NCBI RefSeq assembly: GCF_036867195.1
Contig: NZ_JBAJII010000001.1
Coordinates: forward strand, 2,790,001 to 2,854,000
Length of the DNA stretch: 64,000 nucleotides
Reading direction: 5' to 3'
Source: Arthrobacter sp. Soc17.1.1.1
GTDB taxonomy: Bacteria > Actinomycetota > Actinomycetes > Actinomycetales > Micrococcaceae
Position numbers and translations under genes: made by a program. The notes beneath the pieces are model-generated. The model made no database searches. It saw only the letters and a program-made list of their open reading frames with translations, and was not told the origin of the DNA. Below, piece after piece: positions 63,277 through 64,000 of this stretch (position 1 is its first letter; every line of letters begins with the position of its first letter).

Positions 63277-63279
63277 GGC

Positions 63280-64000
63280 TCAGCCCTCCAGGCTTCCTGT
63301 TGCCGGTCCCGTCGGGACGCGGACGGGGATCACTGCTCCCAGACCCACGCGAGCGGCTCCGGCGTCGATCTCCTCCTGCGTCGCAGGGCGGCGCTGGCCC
63401 CGCTCCTCGACGAGGACGATCGACTGGTCGGCGGCCTCCGGGGCGTTCACGAAGGACCGGAAGCGGCGGAGCCTGTCGGGGTCCTTCAGGGTGGCAGCCC
63501 ACTCGTCCTCGTAGTGCTCGACGTGGCGGGCCATCGCGGCCTCGAGATCCGCGGCTATCCCGAGCGAGTCGCCGACGACGACGTCGCGCACGTGGTCGAG
63601 GCCGCCGTCGAGGTCGTCCATCCAGCGCGCCGTCCGCTGCATCCGATCGGCGGTGCGGATGTAGTACATGAGGTAGCGGTCGATGTACCGGATGAGCGTC
63701 TCGCCGTCGAGGTCCTGGGCGAGGAGCTGGGCATGAGCGGGCTGGAAGCCGCCGTTCCCTCCGACGTAGAGGTTCCAGCCCTGGTCGGTGGCGATCACGC
63801 CGACGTCCTTGCTCCGGGCCTCGGCGCACTCGCGGGCACAGCCCGAGACACCCATCTTGAACTTGTGCGGGGCCCGCAGCCCGCGGTAGCGCAGCTCCAG
63901 GTCGATCGCCATCGCCACGGAGTCCTGCACGCCGAACCGGCACCACGTCGACCCCACGCAGGACTTCACGTTCCGCAGCGCCTTGCCGTAGGCCTGGCCG
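63280..64000 (-). CDS. nirB: nitrite reductase large subunit, C-terminal part
   Basis: The window shows the last 240 residues, and the gene runs off the right edge. It is the siroheme/4Fe-4S part of assimilatory NADH-nitrite reductase: C-x5-C (SCVGSTWC) and C-x3-C (GCARECAE) supply the four cluster ligands, with VGVIATDQGWNLYVGGNGG following. It reduces nitrite to ammonium with six electrons. Downstream on the same strand are cobA (3 bp) and nnaR; nirD is not between them, so the small subunit is elsewhere, upstream, or fused. Confidence 0.93.
   Translation of the reverse strand, partial: GQAYGKALRNVKSCVGSTWCRFGVQDSVAMAIDLELRYRGLRAPHKFKMGVSGCARECAEARSKDVGVIATDQGWNLYVGGNGGFQPAHAQLLAQDLDGETLIRYIDRYLMYYIRTADRMQRTARWMDDLDGGLDHVRDVVVGDSLGIAADLEAAMARHVEHYEDEWAATLKDPDRLRRFRSFVNAPEAADQSIVLVEERGQRRPATQEEIDAGAARVGLGAVIPVRVPTGPATGSLEG

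Overview
The window is high-GC DNA with compact gene spacing, frequent GTG/TTG starts and many 4-bp stop/start overlaps. Together with a mycothiol-dependent isomerase family protein, a GlnR/NnaR-type nitrogen cluster, TreXYZ and an amylosucrase, this points to an actinobacterium of the Arthrobacter group (Micrococcaceae). That placement is an inference from gene content; no rRNA or tRNA gene was seen.

Layout. 1-8.4 kb: a DUF503 gene start, a LacI-type regulator, a YbaK-type deacylase, a GNAT, a PhzF-like isomerase, an APC permease, a glyoxalase-like protein, a DinB-like mycothiol enzyme, and an alpha/beta hydrolase divergent from a YafY/WYL regulator. 8.4-16 kb: a beta-galactoside operon (GH42, two CUT1 permeases, a solute-binding lipoprotein) behind a clear promoter with two LacI-type operators, followed by an amylosucrase. 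The binding protein has an in-frame amber codon in its leader. 16-18.5 kb: a shikimate dehydrogenase-like enzyme and a YbdK-type carboxylate-amine ligase. 18.5-24.3 kb: the mannitol PTS (tetR-mtlA-mtlD) divergent from ptsI. 24.3-28.1 kb: small proteins, including an ANTAR regulator with a translationally coupled partner and a tandem pair of paralogous ~100-residue proteins. 28.4-32.4 kb: the conserved alr-tsaE-tsaB-rimI-tsaD operon. 32.4-38.8 kb: a zinc-ribbon/GIY-YIG-like protein, a PfkB kinase divergent from a GH4 glycosidase, an HpcH/HpaI aldolase, a GNAT and an aldo-keto reductase, with three tandem-repeat arrays (starting at 28.2 kb) at or beside gene ends. 39-42.2 kb: a DUF222/HNH nuclease and a membrane diguanylate cyclase. 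42.4-48.8 kb: treX, treY and treZ. 48.9-54.8 kb: glmS-acpS-nnr, divergent coaA, and a VanY-type lipoprotein. 54.8-64 kb: an SDR, then nitrate assimilation: narK, nitrate reductase and a BFD-domain reductase on +, convergent with nirB-cobA-nnaR on -.

How the genes work together. Carbon: the GH42 operon takes up and cleaves beta-galactosides, and amylosucrase turns sucrose into alpha-glucan, which TreX/TreY/TreZ could convert to trehalose. The mannitol PTS is fed by Enzyme I next door; HPr and the ABC ATPase must lie elsewhere. Nitrogen: nitrate enters by NarK, is reduced to nitrite by the molybdoenzyme, then to ammonium by NirB, with CobA supplying the siroheme precursor and the HemD-winged-helix protein the likely regulator.

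I found no CRISPR array, insertion sequence, prophage or clear defence island. The most unusual items are the amber codon in the binding-protein leader, the tandem-repeat arrays (one of which supplies the PfkB tail and its stop codon), the 11-bp phased repeats upstream of a small helix-turn-helix-like protein, and the paralogous small-protein pair.
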